Shown here piece by piece: positions 41,847 through 50,408 of a DNA stretch of 64,000 nucleotides. The stretch lies in NCBI RefSeq assembly GCF_017921975.2, contig NZ_JAGEMO020000007.1:334928-398927 (forward strand), given 5' to 3'. The notes under the pieces were generated by a model that was not told the DNA's origin, did not search any database, and saw only the letters and a program-made list of their open reading frames with translations. Position 1 is the first letter of the stretch, and each line of letters begins with the position of its first letter. Source of the stretch: Hymenobacter terricola (GTDB taxonomy: Bacteria; Bacteroidota; Bacteroidia; Cytophagales; Hymenobacteraceae). The position numbers and the translations under genes were made by a program.

Positions 41847-42665
41847 GTGAATCAATACATCGAGCAAAGTCTGCACAACCCGCTGGCCTCGCTGGCCATC
41901 GTGGGCAACCTGGTCATCATCGAAAGCCTGCTCTCGGTGGACAACGCCGCCGTGCTCGCCACGATGGTGGGCGACCTGCCCCGCGAGCAGCGGCATAAGG
42001 CCCTGCGTTACGGCATTTTCGGGGCCTATATTTTTCGGGGTTTGTGCATTTTGTTCGCGTCGTTTCTCATCAAGTTCTGGTTTTTGAAGCCGCTGGGCGG
42101 ATTGTACCTGCTCTACCTGGTGTACGACCATTTCAAGGCCCGCCCGGCGCACGACGAGGAGAAAATCGACAAGCAGAAAAGCTGGATTTACCGCCACACG
42201 CTGGGCCTGGTCGGGAAATTCTGGGCCACGGTGGCCCTGATTGAGCTGATGGATTTGGCCTTTTCCATCGACAACGTGTTTGCTGTGGTGGCCTTCACCA
42301 ACAACCTGATTCTGATTTGCGTGGGCGTGTTTATCGGCATTCTGGCCATGCGGCTGGTGGCCCAGGCCTTCGTGCTGCTCATGGGCCGGTACCCGTTTCT
42401 GGAAACGGCCGCTTTCGTGGTCATCGCCCTGCTGGGCCTGAAGCTGCTGCTCTCGCTGGTGAGTCATTTCCGGCCCGGCCACCCCATCAGCGCCGCCCTC
42501 GACAGCGAAGCCGCCGATGTGGCCCTGACCATCCTCACGGTGGCCGCCTTCGCGGTGCCGTGGGCTACCTCGCTGCTGTTCAACGTGCCCCAGCGGCCCG
42601 GCGGCAACCGCATGGCCGAAGCCAAAGCCGCCGAACAGGCCGACTCTGCCCCCCAGAAAGCATAG
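41847..42665 (+). CDS. TerC family integral membrane protein
   Basis: This 272-residue protein has 8-9 helices with the TerC signature acidic residues: IVGNLVIIESLLSVDNAAVL early and LIELMDLAFSIDNVFAVVAF after the middle loop. TerC proteins handle metal ions, such as manganese efflux, at the membrane. The start is taken as GTG at 41847, because a TAGCTTTA box (41834-41841) lies five bases upstream and the earlier in-frame codons fall inside the repeat element. It ends three bases before the MFS gene. Confidence 0.85.
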   Translation: MNQYIEQSLHNPLASLAIVGNLVIIESLLSVDNAAVLATMVGDLPREQRHKALRYGIFGAYIFRGLCILFASFLIKFWFLKPLGGLYLLYLVYDHFKARPAHDEEKIDKQKSWIYRHTLGLVGKFWATVALIELMDLAFSIDNVFAVVAFTNNLILICVGVFIGILAMRLVAQAFVLLMGRYPFLETAAFVVIALLGLKLLLSLVSHFRPGHPISAALDSEAADVALTILTVAAFAVPWATSLLFNVPQRPGGNRMAEAKAAEQADSAPQKA

Positions 42666-42668
42666 GGC

Positions 42669-43901
42669 GTGGCCGAGGTTTTTCGCTCCCTGCAGCACCG
42701 CAACTTCCGGCTGTACTACGCCGGGCAGTCCGTGTCCTTGATTGGCACCTGGATGCAGCGGCTGGCCGTGGGCTGGCTGGTGTACAACGCCACGCACTCG
42801 GCCTTTCTGTTGGGGCTGGTGTCGTTTTGTAGTCAGATTCCGACGCTGCTGCTCTCGCCCTACGGCGGCACCGTGGCCGACCGCTACAGCCGCTACCGGG
42901 TGCTGCTCATCACCCAGATTGCCTCCCTGGTGCAGGCCAGCGTGCTGGCCTGGCTGGTGCTCAGCGGGCACTACGCCACCTGGGCCGTGGCCGGCCTGAG
43001 CCTGCTGCTGGGCACCATCAACGCCTTCGACATTCCGGCCCGGCAGTCGCTCATCGTGGAGCTGGTGGACGACCGCACCCACCTGCCCAACGCCATTGCC
43101 CTGAACTCGACCATGGTGAACCTGGCCCGGCTGGTGGGCCCCGCCGTGGCCGGCCTGCTGCTGGCCCGCTTCGGCGAAGGCCCCTGCTTCGTGGTGAATG
43201 CCGTGAGCTTCGTGGCCGTGGTGGCCTCGCTGCTGCTCATGCGCATTGTGCCGCGCCCGGTGCGCACCCACCGCCCCGGCGCCTGGGAGGGCCTGCGCGA
43301 GGGCTGGGCCTACCTGCGCCAGGCCCCCATCCTGCGCCGCCAGATTCTGCTGATGGCAGGCATCAGCTTCTGCGCCATGCCGTTTGGCACGCTGCTGCCG
43401 GTGTTTGCCAAGGACGTGTTTCACGGGGCGGCCGGCACCTTCGGCTGGCTCAACAGCCTGTCGGGGCTGGGGTCGCTGGTGGGCGCCTTCTATCTGGCCT
43501 CGCAGCCGGGCGAGGCCCGCCGGCCGCAGCTCATTACGTATGCGGCGCTGGTGTTTTGCGCCAGCATCATGGCCTTTGCCCTTAGCCCGCAGCTCGGGCT
43601 GGCCCTGGCGTTCATTACGCTGAGCGGGGCCGGCATGATGCTCTTCATCGCGGGCACCAACACGGCCATCCAGACCAACGTGGACGACCACATGCGCGGC
43701 CGCGTGCTGAGCTACTACGTGATGGCCTTCCAGGGAATCCAGCCGCTGGGCGCCCTGCTGGTGGGCTGGCTGGCGCGGCACATCGGGGCCCCGCACACGG
43801 TGCTGTTGCAGGGCGCGCTGGGCCTTGCGGTAGGGCTGGCGTTCTGGCAGCAGGGCAAAGGAGTTAAAAGTGGTGAGGTAAAAGTTAAAAAGGCTGCCTA
43901 A
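42669..43901 (+). CDS. Major facilitator superfamily transporter (EntS-like)
   Basis: This 410-residue protein has 12 predicted helices and the MFS motif A in GGTVADRYSRYRVL; it starts with FRSLQHRNFRLYYAGQSVSL as in the EntS/MFS_3 group, which exports siderophores or drugs. The start is GTG at 42669, three bases after TerC, so they are co-transcribed. The last codons (for KSGEVKVKKAA) lie within a 26-bp inverted repeat that continues past the stop, so the C-terminal tail is set by the repeat. Confidence 0.9.
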   Translation: MAEVFRSLQHRNFRLYYAGQSVSLIGTWMQRLAVGWLVYNATHSAFLLGLVSFCSQIPTLLLSPYGGTVADRYSRYRVLLITQIASLVQASVLAWLVLSGHYATWAVAGLSLLLGTINAFDIPARQSLIVELVDDRTHLPNAIALNSTMVNLARLVGPAVAGLLLARFGEGPCFVVNAVSFVAVVASLLLMRIVPRPVRTHRPGAWEGLREGWAYLRQAPILRRQILLMAGISFCAMPFGTLLPVFAKDVFHGAAGTFGWLNSLSGLGSLVGAFYLASQPGEARRPQLITYAALVFCASIMAFALSPQLGLALAFITLSGAGMMLFIAGTNTAIQTNVDDHMRGRVLSYYVMAFQGIQPLGALLVGWLARHIGAPHTVLLQGALGLAVGLAFWQQGKGVKSGEVKVKKAA

Positions 43902-43942
43902 ATCGTCAGACGGGCATTTTAACTTTTACCTCACCACTTTTA
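43865..43942. terminator. 26-bp perfect inverted repeat overlapping the MFS gene end
   Basis: Left arm 43865-43890 (TAAAAGTGGTGAGGTAAAAG...) pairs perfectly with 43917-43942, with a 26-base loop containing the MFS stop codon. The right arm ends 9 bases before the convergent dehydrogenase stop, so it can act as a shared terminator. It is AT-rich, unlike typical terminators here. Confidence 0.8.
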
Positions 43943-43950
43943 CCTGACTC

Positions 43951-44943
43951 TTACGCCGGCTGCATTTCCTTCAAATGCACCAGCATATCGGCCGTCATCT
44001 TGTCCAGGTCGAAATCGGGCTGCCAGCCCCAGTCCTGGCGAGCCTTCGAGTCGTCGATGCTGGCGGGCCAGGAGTTGGCGATTTGCTGGCGGCCGTCGGG
44101 CTTGTAGGTGACCTGGAAACCGGGCTCGTGCTGCTGGATGCTGGCCGTGATTTCGGCCGGCGAGAAGCTCATTGCGCCCAGGTTGTAGCTGGTGCGCACC
44201 TTGATTTGCTCGGCCGGGGCGTGCATCAAATCCAGCGTGGCTTTGAGGGCGTCGGGCATGTACATCATCGGCAGGTAGGTGTCCTCTTCGAGGAAGCACT
44301 CGTAATTCTCACCGGCCACGGCCCGGTGGTAGATGTCCACGGCGTAGTCGGTGGTGCCGCCGCCGGGCAGGCTCTTGTAGCCGATGAGGCCGGGGTAGCG
44401 CAGGCTGCGCACGTCCAGCCCGTGCTTGCGGTGGTACCACTCGCACCACTGCTCGCCGGCCAGCTTGCTGATGCCGTACACCGTGTTGGGGTTCATGATG
44501 GTGACCTGCGGCGTGTGGTCGCGCGGGGTATCGGGCCCGAACACGGCAATGGAGCTGGGCCAGTACACCTGGGCCACGCCGTGGGCCACGGCCGCTTCGA
44601 GCACGATGAGCAGGCCGTCCATGTTCAGCTGCCAGCCGAAGAGCGGGTTCTTCTCGGCCGTGGCGGAGAGCAGGGCGGCGAGGTGGTAAATCTGCTTGGG
44701 CCGGTACTGGCGGATGAGCTTGTCGAGCCGGGTGCGGTCGAGCACGTCGAGCAGCTCGAACGGGCCGCCGGCCAGCAGCTCGGGGTTTTTGGGCGGGCGC
44801 ACGTCGGCGGCTACCACCAAATGGGGCTCGTAGCGCTGGCGCAGGGCCGCTACCAGCTCCAGGCCGAGCTGCCCGCAGGCACCAATGACCAGCACGGAGC
44901 CGGGTAAAACAGGGGTTTCAGGTTCGCCGGAAGGGGAGGCCAT
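43951..44943 (-). CDS. L-threonine 3-dehydrogenase, SDR (NAD-dependent epimerase-like) type
   Basis: This 330-residue protein has the Rossmann glycine motif GACGQLGLELV and the catalytic YGISK, with SSIAVFGPDTPRDHTPQVTI, PGLIGYKSLPGGGTTDYAVD and FSPAEITASI. These match the short-chain type threonine dehydrogenases of Flavobacterium and relatives, which oxidise threonine to 2-amino-3-oxobutyrate. kbl, for the next step, lies 1.1 kb away on the other strand. The start at 44943 (MASPSGEPE) lies just before the Rossmann fold. Confidence 0.85.
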   Translation of the reverse strand: MASPSGEPETPVLPGSVLVIGACGQLGLELVAALRQRYEPHLVVAADVRPPKNPELLAGGPFELLDVLDRTRLDKLIRQYRPKQIYHLAALLSATAEKNPLFGWQLNMDGLLIVLEAAVAHGVAQVYWPSSIAVFGPDTPRDHTPQVTIMNPNTVYGISKLAGEQWCEWYHRKHGLDVRSLRYPGLIGYKSLPGGGTTDYAVDIYHRAVAGENYECFLEEDTYLPMMYMPDALKATLDLMHAPAEQIKVRTSYNLGAMSFSPAEITASIQQHEPGFQVTYKPDGRQQIANSWPASIDDSKARQDWGWQPDFDLDKMTADMLVHLKEMQPA

Positions 44944-45035
44944 GCAGGGAGTAAGATGGAGTGCAACGAGAGTTAGGGGCCACAAAGATACCGGGGCCGC
45001 CGTCGCCGGGCCGTCGGGGCCGCCGCGCCGGCCGG

Positions 45036-45043
45036 TATCTTTG
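45036..45043 (+). promoter_or_regulatory. -7 box TATCTTTG before the patatin remnant
   Basis: Exact TAnnTTTG match, five bases before the ATG at 45049; the gene is broken but its promoter looks intact. Confidence 0.6.
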
Positions 45044-45048
45044 GGCGA

Positions 45049-45318
45049 ATGCTTACGCGGCTTGTTTTCTTACGCTTTTGTCTTGGGGTGCTGCTGTGCG
45101 CCGGGGCGGCCACTGCCGGGGCCCAGCCGGCCGCTTCGCGCTACCGCAACCTCGTGATGGAAGGCGGTGGCATCCGGGGCATTGCCTACGGCGGGGCGCT
45201 GCTGGAGCTGGAGCAGCAGGGCATTCTGCGCGGCCTGGAGCGGGTGGGCGGCACCTCGGCTGGGGCCATTCAGGCGGCGTTATTAGCGGGTGTAATACCA
45301 ATGCAGAATAGTCGATAG
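45049..45318 (+). pseudogene. Patatin-like phospholipase, truncated after ~83 residues
   Basis: The first 83 codons encode a signal peptide (VFLRFCLGVLLCAGAATAGA) and the N-terminal patatin core: NLVMEGGGIRGIAYGGALLE (oxyanion hole) and VGGTSAGAIQAALLAGV with the nucleophile Ser in GTSAG. Family members need a further ~200 residues including the catalytic Asp (DGG), which are missing. At about 45290 the sequence changes to unrelated lower-GC DNA and the frame ends IPMQNSR. No second part is found nearby, so the rest was deleted or replaced. Confidence 0.85.
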
Positions 45319-45349
45319 GTACGCAATAGCCTCACCAATCCATTAATGT

Positions 45350-45997
45350 ATGAGTTCCAATCTTGGCATTGCATTAGCCGCTCTGCTACTTGCGGTTGTG
45401 TTCCCGGTAGGACTCAGTATTGCGGAGCACCTGCGCAGCAGCCGAATGGCGCAGCCCGTTGCATCGTTTCGATATGTTATCTGGCGCGATTTTGACTTGC
45501 TGTGGACGTTGTTTCAAACGGCTTATGGGATGGCATTAATAGCTGCTGCAGGTGCTGCGGCGAATCATTTCGGCCTTCAACTTATTAGTTTCCTTACAGC
45601 CATCCCCCTTTTATTGTGGGCTTGGCGACAGTTCCCGGGAATTCGCCTGTATTGGACGTATTGGCAGCATGATGGCCGGGCACGCTTCGCCGTTCAGCGG
45701 AACCAAAAAACAGCCCGCTACACCAACCGCGAAATCAGCCTCACTTTTACCTTGTCGGAGGTAGAGCATATGGTTTTGCATGAGCCTCCCTCTGGCCGGG
45801 CCGCCAGCAATGCACATAGCTACACCTGCCTCGTGTTAGCTGACCATCGCACACTATGCATCACCTCTTTGTTATGCGATTCCATAGACCTTCGCGCGTT
45901 GTTGCCGGCCGTTACCGTTGAGATTATTCAACAGGGCTTTGCTTGGCTACCCGATGACAGTAACTCCAAGAAGCTATTCGGCCCTTACGGCAAGTAA
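45350..45997 (+). CDS. Hypothetical membrane protein of low GC
   Basis: This 215-residue protein has three hydrophobic segments (GIALAALLLAVVFPVGLSIA, YGMALIAAAGAAANHFGLQL, FLTAIPLLLWAWR) followed by a soluble, beta-rich part (ISLTFTLSEVEHMVLHEPPS). The arrangement recalls small PH-domain-like membrane proteins, but no family is recognised. G+C is lower than around it (30 of 60 in 45541-45600), and it directly follows the truncated patatin gene, so both probably trace to one insertion or replacement. Confidence 0.6.
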   Translation: MSSNLGIALAALLLAVVFPVGLSIAEHLRSSRMAQPVASFRYVIWRDFDLLWTLFQTAYGMALIAAAGAAANHFGLQLISFLTAIPLLLWAWRQFPGIRLYWTYWQHDGRARFAVQRNQKTARYTNREISLTFTLSEVEHMVLHEPPSGRAASNAHSYTCLVLADHRTLCITSLLCDSIDLRALLPAVTVEIIQQGFAWLPDDSNSKKLFGPYGK

Positions 45998-46039
45998 TTT
46001 TGACTTTTCATTGCCCATTATTCCCCACCAATCTTCTCC

Positions 46040-47251
46040 ATGTACGCCACCCTCCAACCCGACCTTACCCAGCAGCTCCAGGAAATAAAGGACGCCGGCC
46101 TTTTCAAGAAGGAGCGCATCATCACCTCGCCCCAGGGGGCCGAAATTGAAACCGAAGAAGCCGGCGAAGTCCTGAACTTCTGCGCCAACAACTACCTCGG
46201 CCTGAGCTCGCACCCCGAGGTGATTAAGGCCGCTAAGGAAGCCATCGACACGCACGGCTACGGCATGTCGTCGGTGCGGTTTATCTGCGGCACGCAGGAC
46301 ATTCACAAGGAGCTGGAAGCCAAGCTGGCCGAGTTCCTGGGCACCGAGGACACCATTCTCTACGCCGCCGCTTTCGACGCCAACGGCGGGGTGTTCGAGC
46401 CGCTGTTTAATGAGCAGGACGCCATTATTTCCGATGCGCTCAACCACGCCAGCATCATCGACGGCGTGCGGCTGTGCAAGGCCCAGCGCTACCGCTACGC
46501 CCACAACGACATGGCCGACCTCGAAAAGCAGCTCCAGGACGCCGTGGCCAAGGGCACGCGCCACCGCATCATCGTCACCGACGGCTCGTTTTCGATGGAC
46601 GGCACCATCGCGCAGCTCGACAAAATATGCGACCTCGCCGACCAGTACCAGGCCCTGGTGATGGTGGACGAGTGCCACAGCAGCGGTTTCCTGGGCAAAA
46701 CCGGCCGCGGCACCCACGAGTACCGCAACGTGATGGGCCGCGTCGACATCATCACCGGCACGCTGGGCAAGGCGCTGGGCGGGGCCATGGGCGGCTTCAC
46801 CTCGGCCCGCAAGGAAATTGTGGACCTGCTGCGCCAGCGCAGCCGCCCCTACCTGTTCTCCAACACGCTGGCGCCCGCCATTGTGGGCGCGAGCCTGCGC
46901 GTGCTGGAGCTGCTCACGGAAAGCACCGAGCTGCGCGACCGGCTGGAAGAAAACACCCGGTACTTCCGCGAAAAGATGACGGCCGCCGGGTTCGACATCA
47001 CGCCCGGCGAGCACCCCATCGTGCCCGTCATGCTCTATGATGCCAAGCTGGCCCAGGAATTTGCGGCCCGCATGCTCACCGAGGGCATTTACGTGGTGGG
47101 CTTCTACTACCCCGTGGTGCCGCAGGGCAAGGCCCGCATCCGGGTGCAGCTCAGCGCCGGCCACACGCGGGAGCACCTGGACAAGGCCATCGCGGCCTTC
47201 ACCAAAGTGGGCCGGGAGCTGGACGTGCTGAAGGAGAAAAGCGCGGCGTAG
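46040..47251 (+). CDS. kbl: Glycine C-acetyltransferase (2-amino-3-ketobutyrate CoA ligase)
   Basis: Kbl splits 2-amino-3-oxobutyrate with CoA into glycine and acetyl-CoA, the second step of threonine catabolism. The 403-residue PLP enzyme has [49 protein letters not shown] and the PLP lysine in [13 protein letters not shown] (about residue 243), ending with [18 protein letters not shown]. Length is normal. The partner dehydrogenase gene is at 43951. Confidence 0.95.
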   Translation: MYATLQPDLTQQLQEIKDAGLFKKERIITSPQGAEIETEEAGEVLNFCANNYLGLSSHPEVIKAAKEAIDTHGYGMSSVRFICGTQDIHKELEAKLAEFLGTEDTILYAAAFDANGGVFEPLFNEQDAIISDALNHASIIDGVRLCKAQRYRYAHNDMADLEKQLQDAVAKGTRHRIIVTDGSFSMDGTIAQLDKICDLADQYQALVMVDECHSSGFLGKTGRGTHEYRNVMGRVDIITGTLGKALGGAMGGFTSARKEIVDLLRQRSRPYLFSNTLAPAIVGASLRVLELLTESTELRDRLEENTRYFREKMTAAGFDITPGEHPIVPVMLYDAKLAQEFAARMLTEGIYVVGFYYPVVPQGKARIRVQLSAGHTREHLDKAIAAFTKVGRELDVLKEKSAA

Positions 47252-47374
47252 TACTCCCGTAGTACCGGCATCGCCGGGCCCCTTCGTTTGTCGGTGCCTC
47301 CCCCTTCCTGGCGCTGCCCCGCCGGGGTGGCCCAAGCCGGAGCGTAGCGGTTGCTATATTTCTGACTACCTTTT

Positions 47375-47409
47375 CGCCGCCGGCCCGCAGGAGTCCGGCG
47401 GCGTTTTTT
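47375..47409 (+). terminator. Terminator of kbl
   Basis: 9-bp stem CGCCGCCGG / CCGGCGGCG (11-base loop) followed by six T residues, 123 bases after the kbl stop. Confidence 0.85.
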
Positions 47410-47434
47410 GTTCATCCCTTCATTTATCCCGTCG

Positions 47435-48130
47435 ATGGCCTACCAGAACCGTTTCACCAACTTCTTCACCAGCGCCCGCATCAGCCGGCCCACCATGAAA
47501 GCGCTGGCCGCCTACACCCTGGCCGCCGAAGAAGCCGCTGCCCAGCCCACCGGCGCCCCCGATACTAAGGCCCTGGCCAAAGAGCTGCGCCCCCTCTTCG
47601 AGAAGTTCGACGGCACCCTCGGCACCGGGGCGGCCGCCAAAGCCACCCGCCAGGACGAGACCATCGGCGTAGGCACCAGCTACGACGCCCTGCGCGCCTG
47701 GCCCGCCGAAGCCGCCCGCCGCTTCATCATGCCGCAGTATGCCGAGGGCAGCGGCCCCTACGCGGCGTTTTTCCCCGAGGGCCGCACGGCCTTCTCGCAG
47801 GCCTCGCGCAAGAAAATCGGCACGCGCATCGCGGCCTTCATCGCGGCGGCCGATACCTACGCCACCCAGGTAGGCCCCGAAACCGCCACCGAAGCCCGCC
47901 GCCTCCTGGCCGCCTACAACGCCGACGAGCTGGCCCAGGGCAAAGCCAAAAAAACCACCCAGGACGGCAGCGCCGCCATCCAGGCCGACCAGCTGGCCCT
48001 GGCCGTGGTGCTCTTCAAGCACTTCGGCACCTTCATCGCCGCCTTCGCCGCCCAGCCCACTCAGGCCGCCGCCTACTTCAACCTCGCCCTCATCCCCGAA
48101 TCGAAGGCCAAAACCAAGCCAGGGGCGTAG
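47435..48130 (+). CDS. Hypothetical protein, member of a three-copy ~230-residue family
   Basis: This 231-residue Ala-rich, probably helical protein lacks a signal peptide. Segments shared with the genes at 9129 and 31260 are the N-terminal NRFTNFFTSARIS, LAAYTLAAEEAAA, the central AAFFPEGRTAFSQASRKKIG, KTTQDGSAAIQADQLALAVV and FNLALIP near the C-terminus. The ATG at 47435 is preferred over one nine codons upstream. The function is unknown. Confidence 0.65.
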   Translation: MAYQNRFTNFFTSARISRPTMKALAAYTLAAEEAAAQPTGAPDTKALAKELRPLFEKFDGTLGTGAAAKATRQDETIGVGTSYDALRAWPAEAARRFIMPQYAEGSGPYAAFFPEGRTAFSQASRKKIGTRIAAFIAAADTYATQVGPETATEARRLLAAYNADELAQGKAKKTTQDGSAAIQADQLALAVVLFKHFGTFIAAFAAQPTQAAAYFNLALIPESKAKTKPGA

Positions 48131-48150
48131 CCCTCTCCCACCACAACCGC

Positions 48151-48180
48151 AACGCCCCGCTACCGCCGTAGCGGGGCGTT
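48151..48180. terminator. Terminator after the 47435 gene
   Basis: 13-bp perfect inverted repeat AACGCCCCGCTAC / GTAGCGGGGCGTT with a CGCC loop, 21 bases after the stop. It lacks a T run, so termination strength is uncertain. Confidence 0.75.
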
Positions 48181-48302
48181 GGTGGTTGTGGGCAGCAGGC
48201 CAACGGCCGTTGGAGGCGGTTGCGGTTTCTGCAACGGCAGCCAACGGGCGTAGCGGGCCGTTGCGGTTTCTGCAACGGCAGTACACGGGCGTAGGGGGCC
48301 AT
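48180..48302. repeat. 41-bp tandem repeat array (three units)
   Basis: Units start at 48180 (degenerate), 48221 and 48262, 41 bases apart. The two better units share TGCGGTTTCTGCAACGGCAG and ...ACGGGCGTAG.GGGCC. CCGTTGC and GCAACGG in each unit can pair as a 7-bp hairpin. Confidence 0.8.
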
Positions 48303-48446
48303 TGCCAAACCGAAAAGGCGTCACCCTCACCTCCTGCCCCCCTTCTGGCGGGGTCCCGTGGGGGCAGACGCGTGGGCGACTCGCAGTAGAACGCCACAGC
48401 TCCGGGAGCAGCGGGCGGGGCTTCCCGCCCGGTGTTGCGCCGTTTA

Positions 48447-49280
48447 TCAGGCGGCCGCTTCGGGTTTCAGCGACGCCGACGCGGCGCTGCTGATGCCGGT
48501 GCCCAGCCATTCGTTCAGCAAGGCGCGGAGCTCGGCGGCGGGCAGGTTGCGGTGCACTTCGCCGTGGCGCACGAGGCTCATGGCGCCGGTTTCCTCGCTC
48601 ACCACCAGCACCACGGCGTCGGTGATTTCGCTCAGGCCGATGGCCGCCCGATGGCGCAGGCCCAGCGAAGCGGGCACGTCGGGGTTTTCGCTCACCGGCA
48701 GGATGCAGCGGGCGGCCCGGATGCGGCCGTTGGTGATAATCACGGCCCCGTCGTGCAGGGGGCTGGTTTTGTTGAAGATGGACAGCAGCAGGCGCTTGCT
48801 GATTTCGGCGTCGAGCCGGTCGCCGGACTCGGCAAAGGGCGTGAGGTCGGAAGCCTGGGCAAAGCAGATAAGGGCCCCGGTGTACTTGCTGGAGAGGCTT
48901 TTGGCCGCCTCCACAAAAGGAGTAACGGAGAGGGGCGTGGCCTCGGTGGAGCGGCCCCGCGCCCAGCCGCGCACCCGCTCCAGGGCCGTGGCCTTGCCCA
49001 CGCTCAGCAAAAACCGCCGGATTTCCTGCTGAAACAAAATGATGCTGGCCAGCACGCCCACGCTCATAAACTGCCCCAGAATCTTGGTGAGCAGCTCCAT
49101 GCCGGTGGCCTTCACCACGAGGTAGAGCAGGTAGAAGGACACGAGCCCGAGCGCCACGTTCAGGGCCACCGAGCCGCGCAGCAGCTTGTAGAGCTGGTAG
49201 AGCAGCACCGTCACCAGCAACACGTCGGCCGCGTCAATCCAGCCAAAATGCAGGAAATTGATGGGAAAAGGGCCGGTCAT
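48447..49280 (-). CDS. cdaA: Diadenylate cyclase CdaA
   Basis: CdaA makes the second messenger c-di-AMP from two ATP. The 277-residue protein has three N-terminal membrane helices (e.g. ALGLVSFYLLYLVVKATGM) and the DAC domain with LHDGAVIITNGRI (DGA motif) and GLRHRAAIGLSE (RHR motif), which are the catalytic signatures. It follows folP on the same strand, a pairing seen in many Bacteroidota. The start at 49280 (MTGPFPIN) precedes the first helix. Confidence 0.94.
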   Translation of the reverse strand: MTGPFPINFLHFGWIDAADVLLVTVLLYQLYKLLRGSVALNVALGLVSFYLLYLVVKATGMELLTKILGQFMSVGVLASIILFQQEIRRFLLSVGKATALERVRGWARGRSTEATPLSVTPFVEAAKSLSSKYTGALICFAQASDLTPFAESGDRLDAEISKRLLLSIFNKTSPLHDGAVIITNGRIRAARCILPVSENPDVPASLGLRHRAAIGLSEITDAVVLVVSEETGAMSLVRHGEVHRNLPAAELRALLNEWLGTGISSAASASLKPEAAA

Positions 49281-49418
49281 TATTTTGGGGGAGAGGGGGA
49301 GGTAGAGAGGAAGATGGGAACCGAAGGCTACACAAAGCAGCGGCACAGAAGCTATGGTAAAGACGCGCAAGGGCCCAGCCGTTGCACCACAATCGTTCCG
49401 TTGCTCAAATTACGCCTT

Positions 49419-50288
49419 TTATTCCCCTATCGGAAAGGTCTTGGCAAATAATTGTATGGCCTGGTGCGCTTCGGCCACGTCGTGGGCGCGCAGCAGCCGG
49501 GCACCGCCTTGCAGGGCCACCATGTGCAGGGCGGTGGTGCCGTTCAGGGCCGCTTCGGGGCTGAGGCCGAGGGGGCCGTACACCATTTTCTTGCGCGAGA
49601 GGCCGGCCAGAATGGGCAGGCCCAGCGCCTGCAGCTCGGGCAGGCGGCGCAGCAGCTCGTGGCTTTGGGCAGCCGTTTTGGCAAAGCCGAAGCCGGGGTC
49701 GAGCAGCACATCGACCTCGGCCCCGGCCTGGCGCAGGGCGGCCAGGCCGTCGCGGAAATAGCGCAGCAGGGTAAGCACCAGGTCGTCTTCGTACTGCGTG
49801 AGCCGGGCCATGGTTTGGGGCGTGCCGCGCAGGTGCATCAGCACGTAGGGCACGCGCAGGCGGCCCACGGTGGCAAACATGGCGGGGTCGAGGGTGCCGC
49901 CGCCCACGTCGTTCACCAGGTCGGCGCCGGCGGCTACGGCGGCGGCGGCCACCCCGGCCCGGAAGGTATCGACGGACAGAAAGGCCTCGGGGAATTCCTT
50001 GCGCAGCGCTTCCACGGCGGGCAGCAGGCGCCGGGTTTCTTCGGCTTCGGCCACGGCCTCGGCGCCGGGGCGGGTGCTGCAGGCGCCCAGGTCGAGCACG
50101 GCGGCGCCGGCTTGCAGCATGGCCTCGGCCCGGGCCAGCAGGTCTTTTTCGGAGGCCACGCGGCTACCGGCAAAAAAGGAGTCGGGCGTGAGGTTGAGAA
50201 TGCCCATTACCTGCGGCCGGTGCAGGCTGAGCAGCCGGCCGTGGGGCGACAGCAGGGTAGCAGGAATGGCGAAGAGCGAATGTGGCAT
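49419..50288 (-). CDS. folP: Dihydropteroate synthase
   Basis: FolP condenses 4-aminobenzoate with the pterin pyrophosphate in folate synthesis and is the sulfonamide target. The 289-residue protein has VMGILNLTPDSFFAGSR, AAVLDLGACSTRPGAEAV (the usual Gly-Gly-Glu is Gly-Ala-Cys here), ADLVNDVGGGTLDP, VLMHLRGTPQTM, LLDPGFGFAKT and AGLSRKKMV. cdaA is the next gene downstream, separated by 138 bases. Confidence 0.95.
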   Translation of the reverse strand: MPHSLFAIPATLLSPHGRLLSLHRPQVMGILNLTPDSFFAGSRVASEKDLLARAEAMLQAGAAVLDLGACSTRPGAEAVAEAEETRRLLPAVEALRKEFPEAFLSVDTFRAGVAAAAVAAGADLVNDVGGGTLDPAMFATVGRLRVPYVLMHLRGTPQTMARLTQYEDDLVLTLLRYFRDGLAALRQAGAEVDVLLDPGFGFAKTAAQSHELLRRLPELQALGLPILAGLSRKKMVYGPLGLSPEAALNGTTALHMVALQGGARLLRAHDVAEAHQAIQLFAKTFPIGE

Positions 50289-50297
50289 AACATGTAA

Positions 50298-50408
50298 AAG
50301 TAGCGCGACCCGAAGGCCGGCGAAGCTAACTTTGTAGTGCGCGTCCCCGCGCCGTTTGAAAATTGTTTCAGCGGCGCGGGGACGCGCACTACAAAGTTCG
50401 CGCTACTT
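50298..50408. repeat. GCGCGGACTTTGTAG-family inverted repeat element
   Basis: Perfect 27-bp arms AACTTTGTAGTGCGCGTCCC... (50328-50354) and 50372-50398, enclosed by a second pair AAGTAGCGCG (50298-50307) / CGCGCTACTT (50399-50408). It fills the whole gap between the divergent folP and DUF1599 genes. TAACTTTG (50327-50334) at its left edge resembles a plus-strand promoter box, so the hairpin could be in the leader of the DUF1599 mRNA. Confidence 0.85.

Larger units (their letters stand above)
48131..48446. other. 316-bp intergenic region with terminator and 41-bp repeats
   Basis: It contains the hairpin at 48151-48180 and the tandem array at 48180-48302, then about 140 bases without a recognisable feature up to the cdaA stop. 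Open frames here are shadows without start signals. Confidence 0.65.

Noticed and set aside
41682..43796. 704-residue minus-strand open frame
   Set aside because: It lies antisense to TerC and MFS genes with clear family motifs; its sequence is His/Gln/Gly-rich with no domains.
47420..48397. 325-residue minus-strand frame across the 41-bp array
   Set aside because: It covers the paralogue-family gene in antisense and owes its length to the tandem repeats; there is no start signal.
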